Shown here piece after piece: positions 36,919 through 49,600 of a stretch of DNA of 64,000 bases. The stretch covers positions 27,510,501-27,574,500 of the forward strand of contig NC_068970.1 in the NCBI RefSeq assembly GCF_016808095.1. Direction: 5' to 3'. How positions within the stretch are numbered: the first letter of the stretch is position 1; every line of letters starts with the position of its first letter. Both the position numbers and the translations under genes were made by a program. Origin of the DNA: Vigna angularis. Lineage: Eukaryota; Streptophyta; Magnoliopsida; Fabales; Fabaceae. The notes below the pieces were generated by a model, which made no database searches, was not told the origin of the DNA, and saw only the letters and a program-made list of their open reading frames with translations.

Positions 36919-37210
36919 CTGCAGTTTCAGAAGAAAGCGTAGAGAGAATGAGTAACAAGAACAGCACAGACAGAGATCATTCAGAGCATTAAAAGGAAAC
37001 GCAAGAATTTTCATGTATTGAAGCGATAGCCACGATGAGATCGGTTTCTCACCTGCTTTCGAGGATGGCTTCGCTGGCGGCTTCGTTAGTTGTGAAAGCG
37101 GAAATGCGCGCAGAGGAAGAAGCCAACGAAACGACGGAGGGAAAGTGTGTGCGAAAGAGGGAGGGAGAGAGAGCTTCAAACGGAAAAATGCAAATCAAAA
37201 GAAATGTCTT
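36919..37210 (-). promoter_or_regulatory. 5' UTR intron and leader of the ceramide synthase gene
   Basis: On the minus strand a good donor (AAAGCAG then GTGAGAAACC, border 37052/37053) and acceptor (CTGCAG then CTGTTGTAATCC, border 36918/36919) bracket a 134-bp T/C-rich intron just before the ATG. The exon upstream, about 37053-37200, would be the leader. GC content rises here compared with the flank. No clear TATA box was identified. Confidence 0.5.
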
Positions 37211-38351
37211 AGAGGGTTTGTTTTTTCTTCTTTTGTTTTCTTTTCTTTCGTTTAATCTTCCTCTCCCACTTTACTTATTCATTTCTTACTATTTATTTAT
37301 TTAGCATATTATTTATTTATTACAACTTCTGTGCCTCGTGAAATCTTTTCATTTAATTAATTAATTTAATCTGATTTCATTTTTGGACGGGCCCATCTTT
37401 GGTCGTGTAATAAGCCCACATGGCGATGAATTGTTCGTCCTGCAATTTTTAGAGACTACCACTTTTTTTCTCCCACGTGAATATGAATCTGATTGCAGTT
37501 CTGTATTTCTTTCAACTTTCAATATTCCATTCTTTGATTTCTCTAACCAGTTTCTTCTCATTTATTTTACTTGGGATTTAAAAACGTTAATCTAATATTT
37601 CGATGAAACAAAACTAGATTTTAGATACATGCATTATGATTGGGAATGTTATATCAATTAAAAATAGATATATTTTTCTCATATTATAATTAAATTTTGT
37701 TATTTTAATATAATATTAAAGTCAAGTTAAAATGTATTTTATTCAAATTTTTTATTTATTAAATCTATCCAATCACATATTATCAAATTATCTGTAAATA
37801 ACTAAATTCACTTCTCGAAATAAAGTCTTCCTTTTCAACGAAGAATTTCTTTAATTGAAAGAAACACATGGCTTTGTACTCAAAAGCTTCATCAGAAATA
37901 AGCCTTTATGTATACTAGAATTTCGAATAAATAGTTGGTCAATAATGAAACTCTGTTCTTCTTAATGGATATCGGTTATTAACGTTTGGAAACAGTTTGT
38001 TTGACACTCTCCATAAAAATACATTCTTTTGTATTATAACTTTAAATTAAAAAATAATATAAATATATTTAAAATATTATTATTTTAGAATGTCAAAGTG
38101 TAATTTTATCTTTTGTTTTGGTACATTTGTGACCAACTTGTCACCACTATTTTCAACTATTAGGATTGTGGGTTCTTTTCATAAGTTCACATTTTTTATT
38201 TTATTTTCTATTCATATTATATTGAATAATTTGGATAAGAAAAATTGCATAATTGAGTGGAATGAAAGATACAAAATAATTAATAAACCAAATAACGACT
38301 ACTAAAACATTGTTAGTTTGACTAATGCATAGTAAAACATAACGATTATTT

Positions 38352-38398
<47 letters not shown>

Positions 38399-39196
38399 AA
38401 TAGTAATATAAAAATATTTAAAATTATAAATATACTAACTATTTTTTAAATAAATTATATTAGTTAATAATTTAATTAAAAAAATTTGATCTCTTATTAG
38501 TTATACAAGTTGTTTTTGTTTAAAGTGCTGGAAAAGTATGTGTGGCAAAATAATTTATCATGGATTTTTAGCCAACTTCATTGACTCATAACACTCCATG
38601 ATTTCTAATCCTTGATAACAACTTAACATTATATATTATTTTTAACCATTTCGGATTTCAATTCAATAATATTTTTCAAAGTACGATGAAAGCAAATTTT
38701 AGAAAGTCAAGAATAATTATGATGAAAATCAAAATCTATTATGGATAAAAAACAATTTTTGATTATATATACAATATAATGCAATATATATTAAAATAAA
38801 GTATATGCAAGAGAACAAAGGATTTTAGAAGAACTATAAAGAAAATTATTTACATATGGAAATCGGTGAGAGAAATAAAAAACAACATGGATTGGTTGAC
38901 ACTGAAATCCTTACCACATTTTTACTCCCTTACTTGTCGTCCTATTTGGCATAGTTTTTGTCTTAGTTTTTATTATTTAAAATTCCAAGCTGGCGTTAAG
39001 GGAAGGGAAAACAGGTGGTTGTGTTTGAAATTGGGGTTAAGTTAGGTTTTGTGATTTCTCTTCCCTCCTCATTTTGCTTTCTTCTCCATCGTTCTGTTTT
39101 GGTGTGGCCTCCTCCGTTTTGGCTTCGTTGTCCACAGTTGTGTAGCCCTGTTTGATACAATAGCTGTTGCCTGCTGTCACCATAGTCGTATAGTCA
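37211..39196. other. AT-rich intergenic DNA
   Basis: No gene is recognised. Presumably it includes the ceramide synthase promoter at its left end. A pure AT microsatellite lies at 38354-38396. Confidence 0.6.
38354..38396. repeat. (AT)n microsatellite
   Basis: About 43 bp of uninterrupted AT dinucleotides. Confidence 0.98.
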
Positions 39197-39205
39197 CTAA
39201 AAGAA
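39197..39205. repeat. left 9-bp target-site duplication
   Basis: CTAAAAGAA, identical to 55325-55333 on the other side of the element. Confidence 0.85.
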
Positions 39206-39636
39206 GAAAAATGTTATTTGGACAACGTATTTTTAACACTGTTTTGACAACGCCACGTGTCAGCGCTTCATTGGCTCAGTAATTTGAAATTAAAACAGAG
39301 AAAGGGTTACGGGGCGAGGGGTATTTTGGGATTTCCAGGTTAAAATTTTAAGAATTGGGTTTGGCGGTTTAGGGTGGGAAAGACGTTCGTTCAACCCTTC
39401 CAGTGTCTCGCTCTCTCGCTCTCTCGCTCTCTCGTTCGTCTTCGAAACTTTCATTCCTCCTTCTTCAGTACGTGCGTTGAAACCTTGGATATTCTATGTG
39501 GCTGTGTTCAATCTTTACCGTAGTACGGACGTTGAACCCTTCGATCTTTTGTGTGGGTCTGTCGTCCACAAGGAAACCCTTCCATCTTGTGTGTCGCTCT
39601 GTCCTCCATCTTGCCCTTGAAACAAGATTTGGAAAC

Positions 39637-39747
39637 ATGGACATGGTCATCACTACAAGGTTTGATGCGTTGCAATCGCGCGTTGGGAACATTGAACAAC
39701 AACTGCAACACTTCCAAAGTGCTTCTAAAAACAATCCTCAGACTTAA
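39637..39747 (+). CDS. short coiled-coil ORF in the left arm
   Basis: A 36-codon frame starting at the second-level ATG (MDMVITTRFDALQSRVGNIE, then QQLQHFQSASK). The heptad-like spacing of Val/Leu/Ile suggests a short coiled coil. It may be the 5' end or a leftover exon of the element's original gene; longer overlapping frames upstream are less likely because the preceding DNA is a CTCTCG-repeat leader. Function unknown. Confidence 0.3.
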   Translation: MDMVITTRFDALQSRVGNIEQQLQHFQSASKNNPQT

Positions 39748-39984
39748 AATTGGTTGTTTAGGCTTTATTTTCTGTATTATAAAGAACTATGTACCACAGT
39801 TCCTACTTTGATAATTTCAAGTCTTTAATTTAATGAAGTTGTTTACTTTAAAACTGGTTCCTCAATTCTCGACATTTATTATGTAATGTTCAATTTATGA
39901 TACACTTAATACCATTACAGTTGTGAGTAAAACACCAATACCACTTAATGACATTGCAGTTGTCTGTAAAACTAAAACACTGTT

Positions 39985-40019
39985 GTAATCGTTTACAGTG
40001 GCCTGGTAAACGATTACAC
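39985..40019. repeat. left-border TAATCG hairpin
   Basis: TGTAATCGTTTAC (39985-39997) and its exact reverse complement (40007-40019) with a 9-base loop. The same sequence family recurs in every array monomer and in the right-border repeats. Confidence 0.85.
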
Positions 40020-40211
40020 GAGAGAAATCACTATTTTGTACAGAAAGTTGAACTAAAGTAGTCAGCTGTGGTGTCACGGGTGATCATTGGCAAAAATTGT
40101 TACTTTCAGGCACAAGTCCACTTGTATTTACTTGGTGTTGGTGTTTCAGCCGAGGTAGAGAGTGGAAAGTGATGGGAGGTGACCCCAAGAAGTGGAGAAG
40201 AAGCCATTCTA

Positions 40212-40261
40212 ACTTAGGGGACCAAGTTGGACAAGTGTAGACCCAACTTGGTCCCCTAAGT
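40212..40261. repeat. perfect 19-bp inverted repeat at the array's left edge
   Basis: The arm ACTTAGGGGACCAAGTTGG (40212-40230) and its exact complement (40243-40261) are separated by 12 bases. It lies immediately before the first monomer of the satellite. Confidence 0.9.
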
Positions 40262-40299
40262 ATACAGTTTCCTTGTAATCGATTACAGTGTCAAAGAAG

Positions 40300-43200
40300 G
40301 TGTAAACTTGATTTCTAAGGCATAATTTGAAAGGTCTTTGAGTATAGATTCCAACAAAACAAGAATCAACTCATTTGGAGTTCGGTGGAGAAAATTATGA
40401 GCAAAAGAACAAGCAAAGGTCAGAGTTGGCAAAAATATATGAAACGCTAACTTGAAACAATAAACTGTACCAACTCAGATGTCCAAAAATTACAAATTAG
40501 TAGTCATTGGAATGATTTTTGAGTCTAGTTTCTAATAAAAAAAGAATCACATCATTTGGAGGTCGGTGGGAAAAGTTATCAGTAAAATAGCCAGCAAAGG
40601 TCAAAGTTGACAGCATGTTAACTCACCCAAGTTGCTCACCTCATAAACATTGTTTTTTTCCTCCATCATGGGGTGCCAAAACATCACTTCCCACCACTGA
40701 AACACAAGGAACAGCCTAAGACAAGTGCAAAAGTGCCTAAAAGTCACTTCTTTTTCCAATGGTGACCCCTGTTCACCTGACTGAGTACCTATGTTGGACT
40801 TTCTGTACAAATTCCAATTTTCTCTCGGGTAATCATTTACAGTGTCCTTGTAATCGATTATAGTGTCAAAAAGGTGTAAACTTGATTTCCAAGGCATAAT
40901 TTGAAAGGTCTTTGAGTCTAGATTCCAACAAAACAAGAATCAACTCATTTGGAGTTCGGTGGAGAAAGGTATGAACAAAAGAACAAGCAAAGGTGAGAGT
41001 TGGCAAAAATATATGAAACGCTAACTTGAAACAATAAACTGTACTAACTTAGATGTCAGAAAATTACAAATTAGTAGTCATTGGAAAGATTTTTGAGTCT
41101 AGTTTCTAATAAAAAAAGAATCACATCATTTGGAGGTCGGTGGGAAAAGTTATCACTAAAATAGCCAGCAAAGGTCAAAGTTGATAGCATGTTATCTCAC
41201 TCAAGTTGCTTACCTCATAAACATTGTTTTTTTCCTCCATCATGGGGTGCCAAAACATCACTTCCCACCACTCAAACACAAGGAACAGCCTAAGACAAGT
41301 GCAAAAGTGCCTAAAAGTCACTTCTTTTTCCAATGGTGACCCATGTTCACCTGACTGAGTACCTGTGTTGGACTTTTTGTACAAATTCAAATTTTCTCTC
41401 GGGTAATCGTTTACAGTGTCCTTGTAATCGATTACAGTGTCAAAAAAGGTGTAAACTTGATTTCCAAGGCATAATTTGAAAGGTCTTTGAGTCTAGATTC
41501 CAACAAAACAAGAATCAACTCATTTGGAGTTCGGTGGAGAAAGATATGAACAAAAGAACAAGCAAAGGTGAGAGTTGGCAAAAATATATGAAACGCTAAC
41601 TTGAAACAATAAACTGTACCAACTCAGATGTCAAAAAATTACAAATTAGTAGTCATTGGAAAGATTTTTGAGTCTAATAAAAAAAGAATCACATCATTTG
41701 GAGGTCGGTGGGAAAAGTTATCAGTAAAATAGCCAGCAAAGGTCAAAGTTGACAGCATGTTATCTCACCCAAGTTGCTCACCTCATAAACATTGTTTTTT
41801 TCCTCCATCATGGGGTGCCAAAACATCACTTCCCACCACTCAAACACAAGGAACAGCCTAAGACAAGTGCAAAAGTGCCTAAAAGTCACTTCTTTTTCCA
41901 ATGGTGACCCATGTTCACTTGACTGAGTACCTGTGTTGGACTTTCTGTACAAATTCCAATTTTCTCTCGGGTAATCGTTTACAGTGTCCTTGTAATCGAT
42001 TCAAGTGTCAAAAAAGATGTAAACTTGATTTCCAAGGCATAATTTGAAAGGTCTTTGAGTCTAGATTCCAACAAAACAAGAATCAACTCATTTGGAATTC
42101 GGTGGAGAAAGATATGAACAAAAGAACAAGCAAAGGTGAGAGTTGGCAAAAATATATGAAACGCTAACTTGAAACCATAAACTGTACCAACTCAGATGTC
42201 AGAAAATTACAAATTAGTAGTCATTGGAAAGATTTTTGAGTCTAATAAAAAAAGAATCACATCATTTGGAGGTCGGTGGGAAAAGTTATCAGTAAAATAG
42301 CCAGCAAAGGTCAAAGTTGACAGCATGTTATCTCACCCAAGTTGCTCACCTCATAAACATTGTTTTTTTCCTCCATCATGGGGTGCCAAAACATAACTTC
42401 CCACCACTGAAACACAAGGAACAGCCTAAGACAAGTGCAAAAGTGCCTAAAAGTCACTTCTTTTTCCAATGGTGACCCCTGTTCACCTGACTGAGTACCT
42501 GTGTTGGACTTTCTGTACAAATTCCAATTTTCTCTCGGGTAATCGTTTACAGTGTCCTTGTAATCGATTACAGTGTCAAAAAAGGTGTAAACTTGATTTC
42601 CAAGTCATAATTTGAAAGGTCTTTGAGTCTAGATTCCAACAAAACAAGAATCAACTCATTTGGAGTTCGGTGGAGAAAGATATGAACAAAAGAACAAGCA
42701 AAGGTAAGAGTTGGCAAAAATATATGAAACGCTAACTTGAAACAATAAACTGTACCAACTCAGATGTCCAAAAATTAGAAATTAGTAGTCATTGGAATGA
42801 TTTTTGAGTCTTGTTTCTAATAAAAAAAGAATCACATCATTTGGAGGTCGGTGGCAAAAGTTATCACTAAAATAGCCAGCAAAGGTCAAAGTTGACAGCA
42901 TGTTATCTCACCCAAGTTGCTCACCTCATAAACATTGTTTTTTTCCTCCATCATGGGGTGCCAAAACATCACTTCCCACCACTGAAACACAAGGAACAGC
43001 CTAAGACAAGTGCAAAAGTGCCTAAAAGTCACTTCTTTTTCCAATGGTGACCCATGTTCACCTGACTGAGTACCTGTGTTGGACTTCCTGGACAAATTCC
43101 AATTTTCTCTCGGGTAATCGTTTACAGTGTCCTTGTAATCGATTACAGTGTCAAAAAAGGTGTAAACTTGATTTCCAAGGCATAATTTGAAAGGTCTTTG

Positions 43201-46200
43201 AGTCTAGATTCCAACAAAACAAGAATCAACTCATTTGGAATTCGGTGGAGAAAGATATGAACAAAAGAACAAGCAAAGGTGAGAGTTGGCAAAAATATAT
43301 GAAACGCTAACTTGAAACAATAAACTGTACCAACTCAGATGTCCAAAAATTAGAAATTAGTAGTCATTGGAATGATTTTTGAGTCTAGTTTCTAATAAAA
43401 AAAGAATCACATCATTTGGAGGTCGGTGGCAAAAGTTATCAGTAAAATAGCCAGCAAAGGTCAAAGTTGACAGCATGTTATCTCACCCAAGTTGCTCACC
43501 TCATAAACATTGTTTTTTTCCTCCATCATGGGGTGCCAAAACATCACTTCCCACCACTGAAACACAAGGAACAGCCTAAGACAAGTGCAAAAGTGCCTAA
43601 AAGTCACTTCTTTTTCCAATGGTGACCCATGTTCACCTGACTGAGTACCTGTGTTGGACTTCCTGGACAAATTCCAATTTTCTCTCGGGTAATCGTTTAC
43701 AGTGTCCTTGTAATCGATTACAGTGTCAAAAAAGGTGTAAACTTGATTTCCAAGGAATAATTTGAAAGGTCTTTGAGTCTAGATTCCAACAAAACAAGAA
43801 TCAACTCATTTGGAATTCGGTGGAGAAAGATATGAACAAAAGAACAAGCAAAGGTGAGAGTTGGCAAAAATATATGAAACGCTAACTTGAAACAATAAAC
43901 TGTACCAACTCAGATGTCCAAAAATTAGAAATTAGTAGTCATTGGAATGATTTTTGAGTCTAGTTTCTAATAAAAAAAGAATCACATCATTTGGACGTCG
44001 GTGGGAAAAGTTATCAGTAAAATAGCCAGCAAAGGTCAAAGTTGACAGCATGTTATCTCACCCAAGTTGCTCACCTCATAAACATTGCTTTTTCCTCCAT
44101 CATGGGGTGCCAAAACATCACTTCCCACCACTGAAACACAAGGAACAGCCTAAGACAAGTGCGAAAGTGCCTAAAAGTCACTTCTTTTTCCAATGGTGAC
44201 CCCTGTTCACCTGACTGAGTACCTGTGTTGGACTTTCTGTACAAATTTAAATTTTCTCTCGGGTAATCGTTTACAGTGTCCTTGTAATCGATTACAGTGT
44301 CAAAAAAGGTGTAAACTTGATTTCCAAGGCATAATTTGAAAGGTCTTTGAGTCTAGATTCCAACAAAACAAGAATCAACTCATTTGGAGTTCGGTGGAGA
44401 AAGATATGAACAAAAGAACAAGCAAAGGTGAGAGTTGGCAAAAATATATGAAACGCTAACTTGAAACAATAAACTGTACCAACTCAGATGTCCAAAAATT
44501 ACAAATTAGTAGTCATTGGAAAGATTTTTGAGTCTAGTTTCTAATAAAAAAAGAATCACATCATTTGGAGGTCGGTGGGAAAAGTTATCACTAAAATAGC
44601 CAGCAAAGGTCAAAGTTGATAGCATGTTATCTCACTCAAGTTGCTTACCTCATAAACATTGTTTTTTTCCTCCATCATGGGGTGCCAAAACATCACTTCC
44701 CACCACTCAAACACAAGGAACAGCCTAAGACAAGTGCAAAAGTGCCTAAAAGTCACTTCTTTTTCCAATGGTGACCCCTGTTCACCTGACTGAGTACCTG
44801 TGTTGGACTTTCTGTACAAATTCCAATTTTCTCTCGGGTAATCGTTTACAGTGTCCTTGTAATCGATTACAGTGTCAAAAAAGGTGTAAACTTGATTTCC
44901 AAGGCATAATTTGAAAGGTCTTTGAGTCTAGATTCCAACAAAACAAGAATCAACTCATTTGGAGTTCGGTGGAGAAAGATATGAACAAAAGAACAAGCAA
45001 AGGTAAGAGTTGGCAAAAATATATGAAACGCTAACTTGAAACAATAAACTGTACCAACTCAGATGTCCAAAAATTAGAAATTAGTAGTCATTGGAATGAT
45101 TTTTGAGTCTAGTTTCTAATAAAAAAAGAATCACATCATTTGGAGGTCGGTGGCAAAAGTTATCAGTAAAATAGCCAGCAAAGGTCAAAGTTGACAGCAT
45201 GTTATCTCACCCAAGTTGCTCACCTCATAAACATTGTTTTTTTCCTCCATCATGGGGTGCCAAAACATCACTTCCCACCACTGAAACACAAGGAACAGCC
45301 TAAGACAAGTGCAAAAGTGCCTAAAAGTCACTTCTTTTTCCAATGGTGACCCATGTTCACCTGACTGAGTACCTGTGTTGGACTTCCTGGACAAATTCCA
45401 ATTTTCTCTCGGGTAATCGTTTACAGTGTCCTTGTAATCGATTACAGTGTCAAAAAAGGTGTAAACTTGATTTCCAAGGCATAATTTGAAAGGTCTTTGA
45501 GTCTAGATTCCAACAAAACAAGAATCAACTCATTTGGAATTCGGTGGAGAAAGATATGAACAAAAGAACAAGCAAAGGTGAGAGTTGGCAAAAATATATG
45601 AAACGCTAACTTGAAACAATAAACTGTACCAACTCAGATGTCCAAAAATTAGAAATTAGTAGTCATTGGAATGATTTTTGAGTCTAGTTTCTAATAAAAA
45701 AAGAATCACATCATTTGGAGGTCGGTGGCAAAAGTTATCAGTAAAATAGCCAGCAAAGGTCAAAGTTGACAGCATGTTATCTCACCCAAGTTGCTCACCT
45801 CATAAACATTGTTTTTTTCCTCCATCATGGGGTGCCAAAACATCACTTCCCACCACTGAAACACAAGGAACAGCCTAAGACAAGTGCAAAAGTGCCTAAA
45901 AGTCACTTCTTTTTCCAATGGTGACCCATGTTCACCTGACTGAGTACCTGTGTTGGACTTCCTGGACAAATTCCAATTTTCTCTCGGGTAATCGTTTACA
46001 GTGTCCTTGTAATCGATTACAGTGTCAAAAAAGGTGTAAACTTGATTTCCAAGGCATAATTTGAAAGGTCTTTGAGTCTAGATTCCAACAAAACAAGAAT
46101 CAACTCATTTGGAATTCGGTGGAGAAAGATATGAACAAAAGAACAAGCAAAGGTGAGAGTTGGCAAAAATATATGAAACGCTAACTTGAAACAATAAACT

Positions 46201-46607
46201 GTACCAACTCAGATGTCCAAAAATTAGAAATTAGTAGTCATTGGAATGATTTTTGAGTCTAGTTTCTAATAAAAAAAGAATCACATCATTTGGACGTCGG
46301 TGGGAAAAGTTATCAGTAAAATAGCCAGCAAAGGTCAAAGTTGACAGCATGTTATCTCACCCAAGTTGCTCACCTCATAAACATTGCTTTTTCCTCCATC
46401 ATGGGGTGCCAAAACATCACTTCCCACCACTGAAACACAAGGAACAGCCTAAGACAAGTGCGAAACTGCCTAAAAGTCACTTCTTTTTCCAATGGTGACC
46501 CCTGTTCACCTGACTGAGTACCTGTGTTGGACTTTCTGTACAAATTTAAATTTTCTCTCGGGTAATCGTTTACAGTGTCCTTGTAATCGATTACAGTGTC
46601 AAAAAAG
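40300..46607. repeat. higher-order repeat unit 1 (6308 bp, 11 monomers)
   Basis: All variant monomers of this unit recur 6308 bp to the right. Markers: the GATTCAAGTGTC variant (42001 and 48309), the shortened GCTTTTTCC variant (44087 and 50395; 46386 and 52694). Boundaries are arbitrary by phase. Apparent identity between units is near complete. Confidence 0.9.
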
Positions 46608-49600
46608 GTGTAAACTTGATTTCCAAGGCATAATTTGAAAGGTCTTTGAGTCTAGATTCCAACAAAACAAGAATCAACTCATTTGGAGTTCGGTGGAGAA
46701 AGATATGAACAAAAGAACAAGCAAAGGTGAGAGTTGGCAAAAATATATGAAACGCTAACTTGAAACAATAAACTGTACCAACTCAGATGTCCAAAAATTA
46801 CAAATTAGTAGTCATTGGAAAGATTTTTGAGTCTAGTTTCTAATAAAAAAAGAATCACATCATTTGGAGGTCGGTGGGAAAAGTTATCAGTAAAATAGCC
46901 AGCAAAGGTCAAAGTTGACAGCATGTTATCTCACCCAAGTTGCTCACCTCATAAACATTGTTTTTTTCCTCCATCATGGGGTGCCAAAACATCACTTCCC
47001 ACCACTGAAACACAAGGAACAGCCTAAGACAAGTGCAAAAGTGCCTAAAAGTCACTTCTTTTTCCAATGGTGACCCCTGTTCACCTGACTGAGTACCTAT
47101 GTTGGACTTTCTGTACAAATTCCAATTTTCTCTCGGGTAATCATTTACAGTGTCCTTGTAATCGATTATAGTGTCAAAAAGGTGTAAACTTGATTTCCAA
47201 GGCATAATTTGAAAGGTCTTTGAGTCTAGATTCCAACAAAACAAGAATCAACTCATTTGGAGTTCGGTGGAGAAAGGTATGAACAAAAGAACAAGCAAAG
47301 GTGAGAGTTGGCAAAAATATATGAAACGCTAACTTGAAACAATAAACTGTACTAACTTAGATGTCAGAAAATTACAAATTAGTAGTCATTGGAAAGATTT
47401 TTGAGTCTAGTTTCTAATAAAAAAAGAATCACATCATTTGGAGGTCGGTGGGAAAAGTTATCACTAAAATAGCCAGCAAAGGTCAAAGTTGATAGCATGT
47501 TATCTCACTCAAGTTGCTTACCTCATAAACATTGTTTTTTTCCTCCATCATGGGGTGCCAAAACATCACTTCCCACCACTCAAACACAAGGAACAGCCTA
47601 AGACAAGTGCAAAAGTGCCTAAAAGTCACTTCTTTTTCCAATGGTGACCCATGTTCACCTGACTGAGTACCTGTGTTGGACTTTTTGTACAAATTCAAAT
47701 TTTCTCTCGGGTAATCGTTTACAGTGTCCTTGTAATCGATTACAGTGTCAAAAAAGGTGTAAACTTGATTTCCAAGGCATAATTTGAAAGGTCTTTGAGT
47801 CTAGATTCCAACAAAACAAGAATCAACTCATTTGGAGTTCGGTGGAGAAAGATATGAACAAAAGAACAAGCAAAGGTGAGAGTTGGCAAAAATATATGAA
47901 ACGCTAACTTGAAACAATAAACTGTACCAACTCAGATGTCAAAAAATTACAAATTAGTAGTCATTGGAAAGATTTTTGAGTCTAATAAAAAAAGAATCAC
48001 ATCATTTGGAGGTCGGTGGGAAAAGTTATCAGTAAAATAGCCAGCAAAGGTCAAAGTTGACAGCATGTTATCTCACCCAAGTTGCTCACCTCATAAACAT
48101 TGTTTTTTTCCTCCATCATGGGGTGCCAAAACATCACTTCCCACCACTCAAACACAAGGAACAGCCTAAGACAAGTGCAAAAGTGCCTAAAAGTCACTTC
48201 TTTTTCCAATGGTGACCCATGTTCACTTGACTGAGTACCTGTGTTGGACTTTCTGTACAAATTCCAATTTTCTCTCGGGTAATCGTTTACAGTGTCCTTG
48301 TAATCGATTCAAGTGTCAAAAAAGATGTAAACTTGATTTCCAAGGCATAATTTGAAAGGTCTTTGAGTCTAGATTCCAACAAAACAAGAATCAACTCATT
48401 TGGAATTCGGTGGAGAAAGATATGAACAAAAGAACAAGCAAAGGTGAGAGTTGGCAAAAATATATGAAACGCTAACTTGAAACCATAAACTGTACCAACT
48501 CAGATGTCAGAAAATTACAAATTAGTAGTCATTGGAAAGATTTTTGAGTCTAATAAAAAAAGAATCACATCATTTGGAGGTCGGTGGGAAAAGTTATCAG
48601 TAAAATAGCCAGCAAAGGTCAAAGTTGACAGCATGTTATCTCACCCAAGTTGCTCACCTCATAAACATTGTTTTTTTCCTCCATCATGGGGTGCCAAAAC
48701 ATAACTTCCCACCACTGAAACACAAGGAACAGCCTAAGACAAGTGCAAAAGTGCCTAAAAGTCACTTCTTTTTCCAATGGTGACCCCTGTTCACCTGACT
48801 GAGTACCTGTGTTGGACTTTCTGTACAAATTCCAATTTTCTCTCGGGTAATCGTTTACAGTGTCCTTGTAATCGATTACAGTGTCAAAAAAGGTGTAAAC
48901 TTGATTTCCAAGTCATAATTTGAAAGGTCTTTGAGTCTAGATTCCAACAAAACAAGAATCAACTCATTTGGAGTTCGGTGGAGAAAGATATGAACAAAAG
49001 AACAAGCAAAGGTAAGAGTTGGCAAAAATATATGAAACGCTAACTTGAAACAATAAACTGTACCAACTCAGATGTCCAAAAATTAGAAATTAGTAGTCAT
49101 TGGAATGATTTTTGAGTCTTGTTTCTAATAAAAAAAGAATCACATCATTTGGAGGTCGGTGGCAAAAGTTATCACTAAAATAGCCAGCAAAGGTCAAAGT
49201 TGACAGCATGTTATCTCACCCAAGTTGCTCACCTCATAAACATTGTTTTTTTCCTCCATCATGGGGTGCCAAAACATCACTTCCCACCACTGAAACACAA
49301 GGAACAGCCTAAGACAAGTGCAAAAGTGCCTAAAAGTCACTTCTTTTTCCAATGGTGACCCATGTTCACCTGACTGAGTACCTGTGTTGGACTTCCTGGA
49401 CAAATTCCAATTTTCTCTCGGGTAATCGTTTACAGTGTCCTTGTAATCGATTACAGTGTCAAAAAAGGTGTAAACTTGATTTCCAAGGCATAATTTGAAA
49501 GGTCTTTGAGTCTAGATTCCAACAAAACAAGAATCAACTCATTTGGAATTCGGTGGAGAAAGATATGAACAAAAGAACAAGCAAAGGTGAGAGTTGGCAA

